Shown here: one piece after another, positions 14,093 to 14,408 of the stretch | How positions within the stretch are numbered: the first letter of the stretch is position 1 | Layout: the number at the start of each line of letters is the position of its first letter | Assembly: GCA_002391555.1 (NCBI GenBank) | Contig: DGFG01000088.1 | Coordinates: forward strand, 1-14,408 | From: Firmicutes bacterium UBA3906 | GTDB taxonomy: Bacteria; Bacillota; Clostridia; Caldicoprobacterales; DTU083 | Length of the DNA stretch: 14,408 nucleotides | Direction of reading: 5' to 3' | Made by a program: the position numbers and the translations under genes | Notes under the pieces: model-generated | What the model was told of the DNA's origin: nothing | Database searches by the model: none | The model's input: the letters and a program-made list of their open reading frames with translations, nothing else

Positions 14093-14408
14093 AGTTGACT
14101 TAAGAATCCAATAACCGCCGCTTTTATTTATCAGCTCACAGTTACCATATATTGTTTTTAGCTTTTCCATGGCCGATTTGGCTCCTTGTTTTTTTTGAAT
14201 GACAAGGTAAAGACAGGCTCCATCTTCGAGAAAGTCGATACTCTTTTCAAATAGGGGATAGATTACCTTTTTGCCAGCTCTTATGGGTGGATTGCTGACA
14301 ATTGTAGAAAATAGGCCTTTAACATTAGCAAAGCCATCACTTGTATATACCTTTACATTTTCTATTTTATTGTTTTTTGCATTCTCATTAGCAAGGGCTA
14401 CAGCCCGC
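14078..14408 (-). CDS. RsmC/YbxB-like class I SAM-dependent methyltransferase, C-terminal part (cut by window end)
   Basis: Reading the minus strand from the window end gives 109 residues to a TAA at 14080-14078; the start lies outside. The piece opens with ALANENAKNN, the end of a SAM-binding Rossmann strand and helix. It then has VSNPPIRAGKKVIYPLFEKS, where NPPIRAG is the N-P-P motif of N2-guanine methyltransferases, here in the form typical of the short Firmicute RsmC-like (YbxB) proteins. After that come LYLVIQKKQGAKSAMEKL and the closing GGYWILKSTKASF. RsmC itself methylates G1207 of 16S rRNA; the same activity is inferred, not shown. The last residues are encoded inside the terminator shared with the HAD gene, and the KASF tail looks like an extension created by the hairpin. 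Confidence 0.82.
   Translation of the reverse strand, partial: RAVALANENAKNNKIENVKVYTSDGFANVKGLFSTIVSNPPIRAGKKVIYPLFEKSIDFLEDGACLYLVIQKKQGAKSAMEKLKTIYGNCELINKSGGYWILKSTKASF

Overview
The window looks like chromosome from a low-G+C Gram-positive bacterium, most likely a clostridial (Clostridia-like) Firmicute. The grounds are AT-rich spacers, strong AGGAGG-type ribosome binding sites, frequent TTG/GTG starts, heavy use of AGG, CTA and ATA codons, simple stem-loop terminators, and families typical of that group (DUF1846, a DUF4093/RNase M5-like protein, the compact AlaRS form). I see no rRNA, tRNA, insertion sequence, prophage block or CRISPR array. Nearly all of the DNA is accounted for by housekeeping or regulatory genes.

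Layout. 1-105 is the 3' end of a LacI-type regulator, converging through a shared terminator on a serine-biosynthesis operon on the minus strand (serC at 2476-1394, then serA at 1358-186). Divergent from serC is a two-gene plus-strand unit: a TIM-barrel sugar-phosphate isomerase/epimerase-like protein (2777-3610) and a Toprim-DUF4093 RNase M5-like protein (3631-4233). A 12-bp perfect stem separates this unit from a convergent DUF1846 protein (4268-5773, minus).

The middle holds a small NlpC/P60 cysteine peptidase-like protein (6030-6473, plus). It converges, with a 6-base overlap, on a two-gene minus-strand unit: a sugar-binding-protein-like gene without a signal peptide (9075-7837), overlapping by 8 bases a GAF-GAF-GGDEF diguanylate cyclase (7844-6468). 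This pair is the best candidate here for a little-described system: a cytoplasmic ligand-binding protein translationally coupled to a c-di-GMP synthase.

The right part is mostly plus strand. A compact alanyl-tRNA synthetase (9326-11113) has a consensus sigma-A promoter and a terminator-like hairpin in its leader. It is followed by a terminator, then by ispH (apparently with an ATT start) and ispG, the last two iron-sulfur enzymes of the MEP isoprenoid pathway. After a spacer with possible RNA structure comes a HAD-superfamily phosphatase (13357-14067). This converges through a shared terminator on the 3' part of an RsmC/YbxB-like methyltransferase (14078-14408, minus, running off the end). 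The terminator lies partly inside the methyltransferase coding sequence.
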